Source of the DNA: an uncultured Methanomassiliicoccales archaeon
GTDB taxonomy: Archaea; Thermoplasmatota; Thermoplasmata; Methanomassiliicoccales; Methanomethylophilaceae
Assembly: GCA_959597175.1 (NCBI GenBank)
Contig: CAUFXM010000004.1
Span: 62,001 to 126,000, forward strand
Length of the DNA: 64,000 nt
Direction of reading: 5' to 3'
The first letter of the stretch is position 1. Each line of letters starts with the position of its first letter. Below the pieces are notes generated by a model, which was given only the letters and a program-made list of their open reading frames with translations, searched no databases and was not told the DNA's origin. Positions 43,648-52,033 of the stretch are shown here, piece by piece. The translations under genes and the position numbers were made by a program.

Positions 43648-45744
43648 TCAGGGGGTCGATGTATCGGGAATCACCGCATAGATCTTTCTTCCCTCGGATT
43701 GGCTTGATGTAACATCATAGCCATCTGCGAGGAAAGTGTCTGATGACTTACCGTAGTCTCCGGTGCTGGGGTCATAGTCGTAGAATGTTCCGCCATGAAC
43801 CTCAATGAAGTCCGTACCAACAACACCGTCACCCGAGTACAGGCCGTCAGCGACATTCAGCAGGTACCCTGCGGTAACGATGTCGCTGTTGGAGATGAAC
43901 GTTCCACCGTTGATGATAACCTTTCCACCACTCACGTAGACGACTTCCTGGTAGTCATTGGATACAAACGTTCCACCGTTGATGGTGAGCGTTCCGCCCT
44001 GTACGAAAATGGTGACCTTCTCTCCTCCAACGGGTATGGGCGTAGCGGTCGTCCCTGCATTTACGGTTCCCTCGCCGTTAATGGTAAGGTCTCCATTGGT
44101 CACGATCGCATGATCGTCCGTGACGTTGATGTCATATCCGTTCAGATCAATGACGGAGGTGGCCCCTGCATCGATGGATAGGCGGCTCGTAAGATCAAGG
44201 TCCTGCGTGAGCTGGACCTCTGCACCGGCGGACAGAGCGGAAGTTATCACATCAGAGGATTCGGCTATGACACGGATGGTGACATTTTCCGAAGTGTTGC
44301 CACTGATGGTGGCCGTGATGCCATCGTCACGTCCGATGATTGCCCCTCCGTTGGGGGTTTCATCATCATAGTGGTTGACCGTCTGATCCACCAGGATGTT
44401 TGCTCCGGAGACGAAGTTGTTGGTGACGGTGACAGTTTGGCTTAGTGGATTGGCGATGGTACCGACTACTCCTCCCACGTCTCTGTATGCCGTAAGGGAG
44501 ACGTTGGATGCGGTGTTGTTTGTTACCGTTCCGGATCCAAGATAACCGACGATTCCCCCTGCCTTGTCCCCGTTATCATAGGAGTCGCCAGAGACGTTGG
44601 GTACGCAGTTGACGGTCACGTCGGAGGCACTGCAGTTCTGGATGGTCCCGCCATAGTTGTAACCGACGACACCTCCTATGAAGTGGGATCCATTGACGGT
44701 GGCATTTACAACATCCACATTGTCCACGACTCCCATGCCGGATGCGAACTCCCTGTTCCAGAGCACTCCGACTGCGGCTCCAGCCCCGTTGATCCCGTTA
44801 TTTGTCTGCTGGCTGTTGACGACCACATCGCTGACGGTGAGATCCTTTACCGTTCCTTGGACAACACCGAAGAGGCCGGCAGGATTGGTGGCATCGTTGA
44901 TGACGAAGTTGCTTATGGTGTGGTTGTTACCGTCGAAGGTTCCGGTGAACCCTGTGACGTTGCTGGTATCGGGGCTGCCTCCGACAACCATCATTCCTAT
45001 CGGGGTCCATTCGACGCCTCCGAGGTCGATGTCGTCTGTGAGGATGACTATGTAATTTGCATAGTCCGCGTATTGTCCACCAGTCTTGAAGTCACCACTG
45101 TTGACGGCATCGGCCAGGGCGTCGAGTTCTACGGCGCTTCCGATTCTGATTTCCTGGTTGGTGGAGTCGAATATCAGTCCGTGGGCATCCCCCTGGTAGA
45201 TTTCGTTCACTATGGATATTCCGAAGTTGTGCTGGATGCTCGCGTCAAGTCCGTTGCCGAACTGCGTGCTGGTGGATACGGTCACCGTGACTTTGTAGCT
45301 GACTGGCGAGTCAGTGGATTCCATAGTTGTCCAGTCGCTCAGGTCCGCGGAAGCGAGGCTGTCACCGGTGGTGGTTGCTGAGACAGAGGTGGTGACGTAC
45401 GATCTCTGGCTCTCCTCGATGTCACTGACGGCGGTAGTGACGCGGTAGACCGCATCGACGGTCGACTGGAATGTGACGGTGTAAGATATCGTGTATGTTC
45501 TGTTGGCGACCACGTTGCTTATCTGGATGTTGGCAGGAAGGGAAGTTCCTGTCTCAAGTGGATTAGTAATTCCTTCCTGTTTCAGTTCGTAATCCGAAGT
45601 GGACACGGACAGGGTGCCTGTGGTTATCTCCACGTCGCTCCTCTCGGTGTCGGAGAACCACGAGTACGTGACCCCTCCGACGGCGCACAGGCAGAGCGCT
45701 ATGACCACGGCGGATGCTAATACGGTCTTCGTTGCTGCTTTCAT
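43648..45744 (-). CDS. Large surface adhesin with TasA/SipW-type signal and GLUG-like repeats
   Basis: A 698-residue exported protein. The signal (TVLASAVVIALCLCAVGG) ends in VTYSWFSDTERSDVEITTGTL, the TasA/camelysin-type sequence cleaved by SipW-class peptidases. A beta-sandwich follows to about residue 190. Residues 210-480 hold GLUG-type units (GGVVGYNYGGTIQNCS, GGIVGYLGSGTVTNN), and 500-680 a right-handed beta-helix of INGG repeats (LTINGGTFVSND, VIINGGTFISNS). There is no C-terminal anchor. An aggagggatgga ribosome site precedes ATG 45744. It is the distal gene of the operon, or may have its own promoter in the 175-bp gap. Confidence 0.8.
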   Translation of the reverse strand: MKAATKTVLASAVVIALCLCAVGGVTYSWFSDTERSDVEITTGTLSVSTSDYELKQEGITNPLETGTSLPANIQISNVVANRTYTISYTVTFQSTVDAVYRVTTAVSDIEESQRSYVTTSVSATTTGDSLASADLSDWTTMESTDSPVSYKVTVTVSTSTQFGNGLDASIQHNFGISIVNEIYQGDAHGLIFDSTNQEIRIGSAVELDALADAVNSGDFKTGGQYADYANYIVILTDDIDLGGVEWTPIGMMVVGGSPDTSNVTGFTGTFDGNNHTISNFVINDATNPAGLFGVVQGTVKDLTVSDVVVNSQQTNNGINGAGAAVGVLWNREFASGMGVVDNVDVVNATVNGSHFIGGVVGYNYGGTIQNCSASDVTVNCVPNVSGDSYDNGDKAGGIVGYLGSGTVTNNTASNVSLTAYRDVGGVVGTIANPLSQTVTVTNNFVSGANILVDQTVNHYDDETPNGGAIIGRDDGITATISGNTSENVTIRVIAESSDVITSALSAGAEVQLTQDLDLTSRLSIDAGATSVIDLNGYDINVTDDHAIVTNGDLTINGEGTVNAGTTATPIPVGGEKVTIFVQGGTLTINGGTFVSNDYQEVVYVSGGKVIINGGTFISNSDIVTAGYLLNVADGLYSGDGVVGTDFIEVHGGTFYDYDPSTGDYGKSSDTFLADGYDVTSSQSEGRKIYAVIPDTSTP

Positions 45745-45882
45745 TCCATCCCTCCTGGGATATCGATATTTCGTCCCGCCCCTCAATCGGAAGGGCTAAG
45801 ACTGTGATTGCCGTGGTCCCCACGGCGGGTGCGGAACCGTCCCCTTCAAGTCGGGTCCCCGCCCGTCACCGCAGGTCTCCAT

Positions 45883-45895
45883 CGCCAAATTGGCG
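45883..45895 (-). terminator. Short palindrome after the TasA-like gene
   Basis: cgccaaattggcg forms a 6-bp stem around one base, 26 nt downstream of the stop codon at 45921. The surrounding ~125 bp hold no gene. The element could attenuate transcription between the two surface-protein genes or be an operator. Confidence 0.35.
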
Positions 45896-45920
45896 TCACG
45901 GCGGATGGAGCATGATTGTC

Positions 45921-47030
45921 TCAGGAACCTCCTGTTAGCCCGATCGTGTGATTGATCCTGGATCCTATGTCAGAGAACGTGACCGTCGTATCGTTCTCGT
46001 CTTCGGTTATCGTGCAGGAGATGCTGTTCTCTCCGGACATCACCGAGGTGACTCCTCTGTCACCGATCGAGATGCTGTAGCTAATACGTCCGTCAAGTTC
46101 CACATCCGCGTTGGACGTATCTGTGGCGGTGACCGATATCGAAATCGTGTCAGACGACTCACTCACCACGACATGAATCATACTGAGATCGGAGGTTCTG
46201 AGGGACTGCCAGTCTAACGCGATTCTGAACCTGTCGTCCGTGTCCGAGAATACAAGGGATGTCCTGCCGTTTAGCTGGGAGAGGTCGAACAGTCCGCTGT
46301 ATGTATCTCCCATGCTCATCAGGCTGGTTTCTGCGACGGACCCTGTCGAGTTGATCTGTATGGACTCAGCGCTTATGATCGGATCCAGGGTGCTTCCTTC
46401 GGTGTACGTGTAGGTTACGTTACCGACCGTCCTCGTCGTGTTCACGATGATTGGGATGTTCATCGTGGAGTGCGGGAGGATTATGTCGCTGTACGTGGCG
46501 GAGTAGCTAGTCTTCACGACATAGTACGTCGTTCCGCTGATGATGGTTGTGAATGTGGAATTTGTCCCGACCAGCGTAGATGCGCCAGAATTCGCGAAGT
46601 CAACCGTCAGCGCATTGATGCTTTCAGTACGGTAACCATTCCTGTGGGCCAATGTTAGTTCCTCATCAAACGTGTAACTACCATCACCGTTCGGTCTCAG
46701 TTCACCTTCGCCAGATCCGGCGTGGTCTGAGGTCGAGTATGCAATGTACCTCGGCACGGTGAACGACGCCTCGAACGCCACTGGCACATCGTTGTTGTTC
46801 GTCATGGAGAGAACGAGGTTGTTCGTTGCGCCGTTCATCAGGTCAACGGAATTATCGGTGACCAGTGAGTCGTCGGAGTACAATGAGTATCCAACATCGA
46901 ACGTGGCCGTCCCGATTTCCACCGTGTACTCTTGCGATGCAGAGAACCATGAGTAGGTCACCCCCACCGAGGAGAGAATCAGCGTCACCACGACAACAGC
47001 GGCGAGTGTCGTTTTCATGGCGGCATTCAT
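45921..47030 (-). CDS. TasA/camelysin-like secreted surface protein
   Basis: A 369-residue protein with signal AAVVVVTLILSSVG and the SipW-type mature start VTYSWFSASQEYTVEIGTATF, parallel to the adhesin downstream. The rest is beta-rich and serine/threonine-rich (NLVLSMTNNNDVPVAFEASF; SVMSGENSISCTITEDENDT), consistent with TasA-like strand-exchange pilins. Start at MNAAMKTT (47030) or MKTT (47018). Cysteine occurs once in the mature part. Its partner peptidase is encoded two genes upstream. Confidence 0.75.
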   Translation of the reverse strand: MNAAMKTTLAAVVVVTLILSSVGVTYSWFSASQEYTVEIGTATFDVGYSLYSDDSLVTDNSVDLMNGATNNLVLSMTNNNDVPVAFEASFTVPRYIAYSTSDHAGSGEGELRPNGDGSYTFDEELTLAHRNGYRTESINALTVDFANSGASTLVGTNSTFTTIISGTTYYVVKTSYSATYSDIILPHSTMNIPIIVNTTRTVGNVTYTYTEGSTLDPIISAESIQINSTGSVAETSLMSMGDTYSGLFDLSQLNGRTSLVFSDTDDRFRIALDWQSLRTSDLSMIHVVVSESSDTISISVTATDTSNADVELDGRISYSISIGDRGVTSVMSGENSISCTITEDENDTTVTFSDIGSRINHTIGLTGGS

Positions 47031-47064
47031 GGAACCGCCTCAGTCTTGCTTACAGATTCAGTCT

Positions 47065-48564
47065 TCATGATGATGCCTCCGTAGGCTCGGCCGCGAACAC
47101 TCCGAGCTTGAAACCTATGCTCTGACCCATCGCGTCGTTGTTGTCCTCCGAGTGGGAGAACGAGAGTGTGACGGTGACTTCCACCGTCTCACCAGGGCCG
47201 ACCGTGCCGAGGCCCAACAGGCTCCCGGATACGGCGTCCGCGACCGAGCAGGAGATTGTGTTCTCTCCGGAAGTGACGGTGAGCATGACCTGCTCGGCGA
47301 GTTCGATCCCGTCCAGGCGCGGGTCATCGATGTAAACGAAAGCGTCGAGGCCTATCGCGGACCCGTTGGTCACATTGAGGACCGCGGCTTGCGAGATCCC
47401 GGGGACGATCCCCTGGGTGTCGAAGGTGAAACCGCTGAGCGGGAGGTCCGGGTCCTCGGAGAAGCTCTCGACGCTCCCGCCGACGACCCTGGTGCCGCTG
47501 TAATTCGTGACCGTCACGGTGAAGTCCCCGGGGTCAGCAACTACTATTTCCACGGTGTCAGTGAACCCCCTGTAGGAGACCGTTATCGTCAGGACGTTCT
47601 CTGTCAGTGGACCGGTCGGGTCATAGCTGTACTCGTCCTGGGACAGGACCCTGCTGGACCCGTCGCTGTAGTGGGCTGTGACTTCCATGCCGGTGGGGTC
47701 GAACGCATCGCCCACCGAGTAGACGGTCCTGTCCGGGTCGGATGTGACCTCGATGGATGTGAGTCTCGCCGGATCCCCGCCTCCGCCCGTCCTGGAGAAG
47801 ACCGCATGCACGGTGCGGTCAGTTGTGATGTCGGACAAGGTGTACGTTCCGATCCCCGAGGCGACATGGATTCCGTCTACGCAGAGGGAAGAGAGCCTGT
47901 ATCCAGACGATGGCGAGATGACCAACGTGACGGAACCGCCGTCCTCCACCGCCACCGCTCCAGATGGTGTGACGACCCCTCCGGATGTATGGGTTATCGT
48001 CACCGTGTGCATGGTCGGTCCGACGACCGGGGAGAACAAGGCGTGGATCTCCAGGTCCTCAGTGATGTTCGAGACGGTGTACGAGTCCACATCGGAGGCC
48101 ACTGTCGTCCCGTTGACGGTAAGAGCGGAAAGGAAGTACCCGTCTTCTGGATTAATGGCCAGTGCGATTGATTCGCCTTCTGGCACGGAAATGGTCCCGT
48201 AGGGCTCGACGGTCCCTCCGGATGTATAGGTTATCGTCACCTGGTGCTCTTTAACATCCGGCACGAACACCACATGGATGCGGTGAATGGAGAAGTCGAA
48301 CACCGACACGCTGAACGAAATCGTACCTCTATCGAATTCAACTTCATTCCCATCCAGTAACACCTGGCCGATGCGACATCCCTCGTCCGGGACGGCCGTT
48401 ATCTCGAAGCCTTCGTAGAACCCGATCGAGCCCCCCGATGGCATAACCTCGCCGCCTCCTTCCGAGGTCACCTCGAACCTGTGCGGGTAGAGGATCACAA
48501 TCGCCGCGACCACGATGACGATCGTTACGATGGCGATCGCTGTCGCACGTCTTCCATTACTCAT
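47065..48564 (-). CDS. Membrane-anchored repeat protein with InlB-like and Big_3 domains
   Basis: A 499-residue protein. N-terminal anchor IAIVTIVIVVAAIVILY (about residues 10-27). Residues 30-270 contain three to four units of the form TSGGTV-P-G-I-VPEG-S-ALAI-P-DGY-LSALTVNG, as in divergent InlB B-repeats. Residues 275-350 form a bacterial Ig-like group 3 domain (LTSIEVTSDPDRTVYSVGDAFDPTGMEVTAHYSDGS). The last 140 residues are a TasA-like beta domain (TISCSVADAVSG). It lies between the peptidase and the TasA-like genes and may anchor the fibre to the cell. Confidence 0.75.
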   Translation of the reverse strand: MSNGRRATAIAIVTIVIVVAAIVILYPHRFEVTSEGGGEVMPSGGSIGFYEGFEITAVPDEGCRIGQVLLDGNEVEFDRGTISFSVSVFDFSIHRIHVVFVPDVKEHQVTITYTSGGTVEPYGTISVPEGESIALAINPEDGYFLSALTVNGTTVASDVDSYTVSNITEDLEIHALFSPVVGPTMHTVTITHTSGGVVTPSGAVAVEDGGSVTLVISPSSGYRLSSLCVDGIHVASGIGTYTLSDITTDRTVHAVFSRTGGGGDPARLTSIEVTSDPDRTVYSVGDAFDPTGMEVTAHYSDGSSRVLSQDEYSYDPTGPLTENVLTITVSYRGFTDTVEIVVADPGDFTVTVTNYSGTRVVGGSVESFSEDPDLPLSGFTFDTQGIVPGISQAAVLNVTNGSAIGLDAFVYIDDPRLDGIELAEQVMLTVTSGENTISCSVADAVSGSLLGLGTVGPGETVEVTVTLSFSHSEDNNDAMGQSIGFKLGVFAAEPTEASS

Positions 48565-49192
48565 CGCCTTCCACCTCCTTTCTCTCTCCGCGCAGCGTTC
48601 TTACGATGGTCCTCGTCTCCGATACGATGAGTATCGCGCAGGGAATCAGTATCAGAATCGCCTTCCCATACCAGTGGGACAGGAACACTGTGAGCATACC
48701 AAGCCAATGGGACACGCCTGTGACCTTGCCGATCACATCGCCGGAGTCCGACGTCACCGTCTGCGTGGACGAGTTGGTGGGGTCGTCCGCTATGGAGTCC
48801 CCAGCCAGGGTGTAGGTGTACACTCCTCCGGACTCCGATATGGAGACTATCCTGTGGGTGACGACCATCGACTCCCCGCTGACCGGGTGCCTGTAGTCGA
48901 ACGTGAGGACATCACCCACCCTCAGAGAGGAGTAGAACTCCTGAGCCTCGCCGGGGTCCGAGGGGACCTCCCTGACGAAGACCATGCTCTCGACGGGGAT
49001 GGTTTCTATCTCATATCCGGTCCTGGGCTCGCCGTCCATAGATCCAGATATGACGACCAGCACCTGGGTGTCGGAGAAGTCCAGGGAGTTTCCGTTGCGG
49101 TCCCAGAGGTATGCGGTCAGCGAAAGTGCCACAGCTAACACGATGGCGACTGTCACTAGCGTGCGTCTCCTCCCAGCGAAGAACCCTGTCAT
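48557..49192 (-). CDS. SipW-like (archaeal/ER-type) signal peptidase I
   Basis: A 211-residue S26 peptidase. The nucleophile is in LVVISGSMDGEP near residue 50. The general base is histidine in VVTHRIVSI near residue 113, as in SipW and archaeal/ER enzymes, rather than Lys. GDSIADDPTN carries the conserved acidic residues. Transmembrane segments lie at 10-30 and near the C-terminus (AILILIPCAILIV). A gggaggtg ribosome site precedes ATG 49192. It starts the operon and probably processes the two surface proteins with the VTYSWFS cleavage region. Confidence 0.85.
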   Translation of the reverse strand: MTGFFAGRRRTLVTVAIVLAVALSLTAYLWDRNGNSLDFSDTQVLVVISGSMDGEPRTGYEIETIPVESMVFVREVPSDPGEAQEFYSSLRVGDVLTFDYRHPVSGESMVVTHRIVSISESGGVYTYTLAGDSIADDPTNSSTQTVTSDSGDVIGKVTGVSHWLGMLTVFLSHWYGKAILILIPCAILIVSETRTIVRTLRGERKEVEGDE

Positions 49193-49219
49193 CACACACC
49201 TCCCGGTCTCAACTCTTAC

Positions 49220-49234
49220 CTACAATGTGTGTAG
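49220..49234 (-). promoter_or_regulatory. Inverted repeat at the surface operon promoter
   Basis: ctaca-atgtg-tgtag sits between a TATA-like gcattattg (near 49240) and the peptidase start, close to the expected transcription start. It is a likely operator for the divergent regulator. Confidence 0.45.
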
Positions 49235-49260
49235 ACAATAATGCGTTGGAAGTAGTTAAG

Positions 49261-49281
49261 CGTTCCTTGAATAAGGGAACG
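49261..49281 (+). promoter_or_regulatory. Inverted repeat upstream of the divergent regulator
   Basis: cgttcc-ttgaataag-ggaacg is centred 22 bp before the regulator's ATG at 49293. It differs in sequence from the ctaca/tgtag element, so two factors or two sites may be involved. Confidence 0.4.
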
Positions 49282-49292
49282 GTATCTGATTG

Positions 49293-49694
49293 ATGCAACA
49301 ATATGGATTACCGGAAACCATATTGGGGACGTCCATGGCGGACGGGAAGAAGCGGAACCAGACAGATGTGGAGCTCCGCCGTCTGGTCCTGGACGAGATC
49401 TGGAGGAGGGGCGAGGTCATGCAATCCGAGCTGTACCACCTGACGCCCACAAAGGGCCGCATCGAACCCCTCCTCATCGAGCTTACGGAGGCAGGCATAC
49501 TCTCTACCAGGACCAAGGTCGACGGGCAGAAGGTCCCGCTGTACTCGTATTCCAAGAAGGGCAGGATGTTCTACATGGCCAGCCGTCTGGCGAACGAGAT
49601 TGCGGACAGCGGGGAACTGGATCTCGAGGCGGGGGAGATGTCCGAGATCTACGGCAACCTGAAGCGTCACTTCGGCGTGGAGTTCGACGACTGA
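49293..49694 (+). CDS. Winged-helix transcriptional regulator, PadR-like
   Basis: A 133-residue regulator with the winged helix at about residues 25-95: VELRRLVLDEIWRRGEVMQS, LYHLTPTKGRIEPLLIELTEAGIL, and a wing KVDGQKVPLYSYSKKGRMF. The helical tail (LEAGEMSEIYGNLKRHF) could dimerise. The start is ATG 49293 or ATG 49335 (MADGKKRNQT). Its divergent placement 100 bp from the SipW operon suggests it controls that operon. The 3' end overlaps the yigZ-like gene by 28 bp. Confidence 0.7.
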   Translation: MQQYGLPETILGTSMADGKKRNQTDVELRRLVLDEIWRRGEVMQSELYHLTPTKGRIEPLLIELTEAGILSTRTKVDGQKVPLYSYSKKGRMFYMASRLANEIADSGELDLEAGEMSEIYGNLKRHFGVEFDD

Positions 49695-50323
49695 CCCCTG
49701 ATGTACTGGTCCTTCAGCTTCAGCAGCCTCACGTGCCTCTCCGTCAGGTCGGTTATCCTGCGCTCGAACTCCTCGTCCCTATCGATCGGCACCCATGCCG
49801 TCACATCAACCTTGTCCGAGTACTCGCACTCCGGCCGTTTCGCCATGATGTCGCGCATCTTGTTCTCGAACTGGCTGTAGTACCCGTAGTCCAGTGTGAA
49901 CCTGTACGCCGCGCACGCCCTCATGGGGACCTTCGGGACGCCGTCCAGGACGAGCTTCGCGGTCTCGCCGTAGGCGTGCACAAGCCCGCCGGTCCCGAGG
50001 AGCGTCCCGCCGAAGTACCTGACGACCACGCATACCGCATCGGTGATGCCGGCGCCCTTCAGCGCGAAGAGGATAGGCTTCCCGGCCGTGCCGGAGGGCT
50101 CCCCGTTGTCGCTGCTCCTCTCCCTCCTGTCCGAACCGTCGAAGACGGCGGCGTAGCAGTAGTGGGTGGCGTCCCTGTACCTTCCCATGACGTCGGCTAT
50201 GCACGGCTGGATGGAGTCCTCGTCCTGGCAGGGCATGAGTATCCCGATGAACCTGGACCCCTTGAGGGTCATCTCGGCCTCGCGGACGCCCTCCACGGTG
50301 TCGTAGTCGGAGATGCGGGCCAT
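49667..50323 (-). CDS. IMPACT/YigZ family protein
   Basis: A 218-residue YigZ-like protein (UPF0029). Diagnostic segments: LKGSRFIGILMPCQDEDSI near residue 20, ATHYCYAAVFDGSDRRERSSDNGEPSGTAG near 50 (the D-GEP-GTAG motif) and VCVVVRYFGGTLLGTGGLVHAYG near 96. The C-terminal 75 residues are the ferredoxin-like DUF1949 domain (FTLDYGYYSQFENKM). YigZ proteins are linked to stringent or translation control, but the biochemical role is unsettled. ATG 50323 is preferred over a GTG six bases upstream. Confidence 0.9.
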   Translation of the reverse strand: MARISDYDTVEGVREAEMTLKGSRFIGILMPCQDEDSIQPCIADVMGRYRDATHYCYAAVFDGSDRRERSSDNGEPSGTAGKPILFALKGAGITDAVCVVVRYFGGTLLGTGGLVHAYGETAKLVLDGVPKVPMRACAAYRFTLDYGYYSQFENKMRDIMAKRPECEYSDKVDVTAWVPIDRDEEFERRITDLTERHVRLLKLKDQYIRGQSSNSTPK

Positions 50324-50389
50324 GCCCACCCCATGGCGGGATGGTAGAAAAAGGGGGAAGGTGGCCCCCTTCCGGGGGCCGGTTTCTCA

Positions 50390-51916
50390 TCAGGACTCCT
50401 CTGGGTCCTGATAGGCCTGCGCGGCCTCGTACTCGTCGACGATCTCCTTCTCCGGCGGAGGGGTGAGCAGGGCCACGGCCACCCCGACGATGAACGCCAG
50501 GATGAACCCGGGGAACAGGGAGTACAGCCCCGTCCAGCCCATGAAGGTCTCCCAGAACACGACCACGGCGAATCCCGTGATCATCGCCGCCAGGGCTCCC
50601 TGGCGGTTCATGCGCTTCCAGAACAGGGCCAGGATCATGACTGGCGAGAACGCGGAGCCGAATCCGGCCCAGGCGTACTCGACCATCCCCATGATGTTGT
50701 CGCTGCCGAACAGCGCCAGGACGATCCCGATGACCGAGATGATGACCACGATGATCCTCGCGAGCCAGAGCAGGTTCCCCTCGGACATGTGGATCCTTTC
50801 GCTCTTGCCCAGGACGTCATTGGTGATCGAGGATGCGGACACCAGGAGCTGGGAGGATGCGGTGGACATGATGGCCGCCAGGATGGCGGCGAACACGACG
50901 CCCAGCAGGAACGGGGCGGCCTCCTGGAACAGGATCCTGGCCGTCTCCATGAAGACGAGCTCCGAGTTGAAGTCGCCTCCGAACACGTCGACGCCGTGCA
51001 TCGGGAGGTAGACCCCGGCTACGATGGCTATCAGGCAGACGAACGACAGGGCCAGTATCCCCCAGATGAGGGAGACCCTGCGGGCGACCTTGATCTCGGA
51101 GACCTTCCTGATGGACATGTACCTGACGACGATGTGGGGCATCCCGTAGTATCCGAGTCCCCACGCCAGTCCCGATATGATGACTATGGCGGAGATCGCC
51201 ACGCCCTTGTTGTAGAACAGGCTGGTGTACCCGGGCATCTGGTTGGCCATGATGTCGTCCCATCCGGCCGTGATGGTGTCCCATCCCGTGCCGCCGATGA
51301 TGACCAGCGGGACCATGACGATGACCACGACCATCAGGATGGCCTGGAAGAAGTCGGTCCAGCACAGCGCCCTGTACCCTCCGAGGAAGGTGTACAGGAT
51401 GATGACGCCCCCGCCCACGACGACCCCCCACAGGTATCCGTCGCCGGGGACGAGCATCTGGATGACGTTCCCGCACGCCTGGAACCCCGAACCCACATAG
51501 ATGGTGAAGAAGAACAGGATGACGATCGCACAGACGATCCTGAGGTACCCTTTCTTGTCGTTGAAACGGTTGGAGAAGAATTCCGGCATCGTCAGGGCGT
51601 TGTTGGAGACGACGGAGTGCTTCCTCAGCCTCTTGGCCACGAAGAGCCAGGAGGTGTACGATCCTATGAGCAGCCCGATACCGATCCACGCCTGTCCCAG
51701 ACCGGCGAGGACGATGGATCCGGGCAGACCCATCAGGAGCCAGCCACTCATGTCCGACGCCTGCGCGGACATGGCGCTCACGTAAGGCCCGAACGACCTG
51801 CCGCCGAGGATGTAGTCCTCCATGCTGTCCCGATCCTTGATCCTCCAGAAGTGGATCCCTATCACGATCAGGGCGACGAAGTAGATCGCAAAGGCCAGAA
51901 TGGTCATTGAATCCAT
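50390..51916 (-). CDS. Sodium/solute symporter, PutP-like
   Basis: A 508-residue SSS-family transporter with about 13 helices. DYILGGRSFGPYVSAMSAQASDMSGWLLMGLPG near residue 33 is the proline-permease hallmark (sodium and substrate site in helix II). Later GSGFQACGN, GLAWGLGYYGMPHIVVRYMSI and FAAILAAIMSTASSQLLVSASS carry the conserved Na+-site serines. The frame extends to a GTG at 51937, but a TATA box (gttatatct near 51949) lies about 33 nt before ATG 51916. The substrate could be proline, betaine or another compatible solute; methylated amines would fit the lifestyle but cannot be shown. Confidence 0.9.
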   Translation of the reverse strand: MDSMTILAFAIYFVALIVIGIHFWRIKDRDSMEDYILGGRSFGPYVSAMSAQASDMSGWLLMGLPGSIVLAGLGQAWIGIGLLIGSYTSWLFVAKRLRKHSVVSNNALTMPEFFSNRFNDKKGYLRIVCAIVILFFFTIYVGSGFQACGNVIQMLVPGDGYLWGVVVGGGVIILYTFLGGYRALCWTDFFQAILMVVVIVMVPLVIIGGTGWDTITAGWDDIMANQMPGYTSLFYNKGVAISAIVIISGLAWGLGYYGMPHIVVRYMSIRKVSEIKVARRVSLIWGILALSFVCLIAIVAGVYLPMHGVDVFGGDFNSELVFMETARILFQEAAPFLLGVVFAAILAAIMSTASSQLLVSASSITNDVLGKSERIHMSEGNLLWLARIIVVIISVIGIVLALFGSDNIMGMVEYAWAGFGSAFSPVMILALFWKRMNRQGALAAMITGFAVVVFWETFMGWTGLYSLFPGFILAFIVGVAVALLTPPPEKEIVDEYEAAQAYQDPEES

Positions 51917-52007
51917 ATCTAATACCGACGCGTCCACTCCTTTGTATCAGATATAACTGTGACCCCCGAGGGGCACCTCGGGCAACGGCGTTAAGAGGTT
52001 TAAGGGA

Positions 52008-52025
52008 CCGCCGGGGGACCGGCGG
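52008..52025 (-). terminator. Hairpin after the ABC exporter operon
   Basis: ccgccgg-ggga-ccggcgg is a perfect 7-bp stem 9 nt after the stop at 52034. On the minus strand it is followed by tcccttaaacctcttaac, a weakly pyrimidine-rich tail. Confidence 0.6.
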
Positions 52026-52033
52026 ACCCTGGC

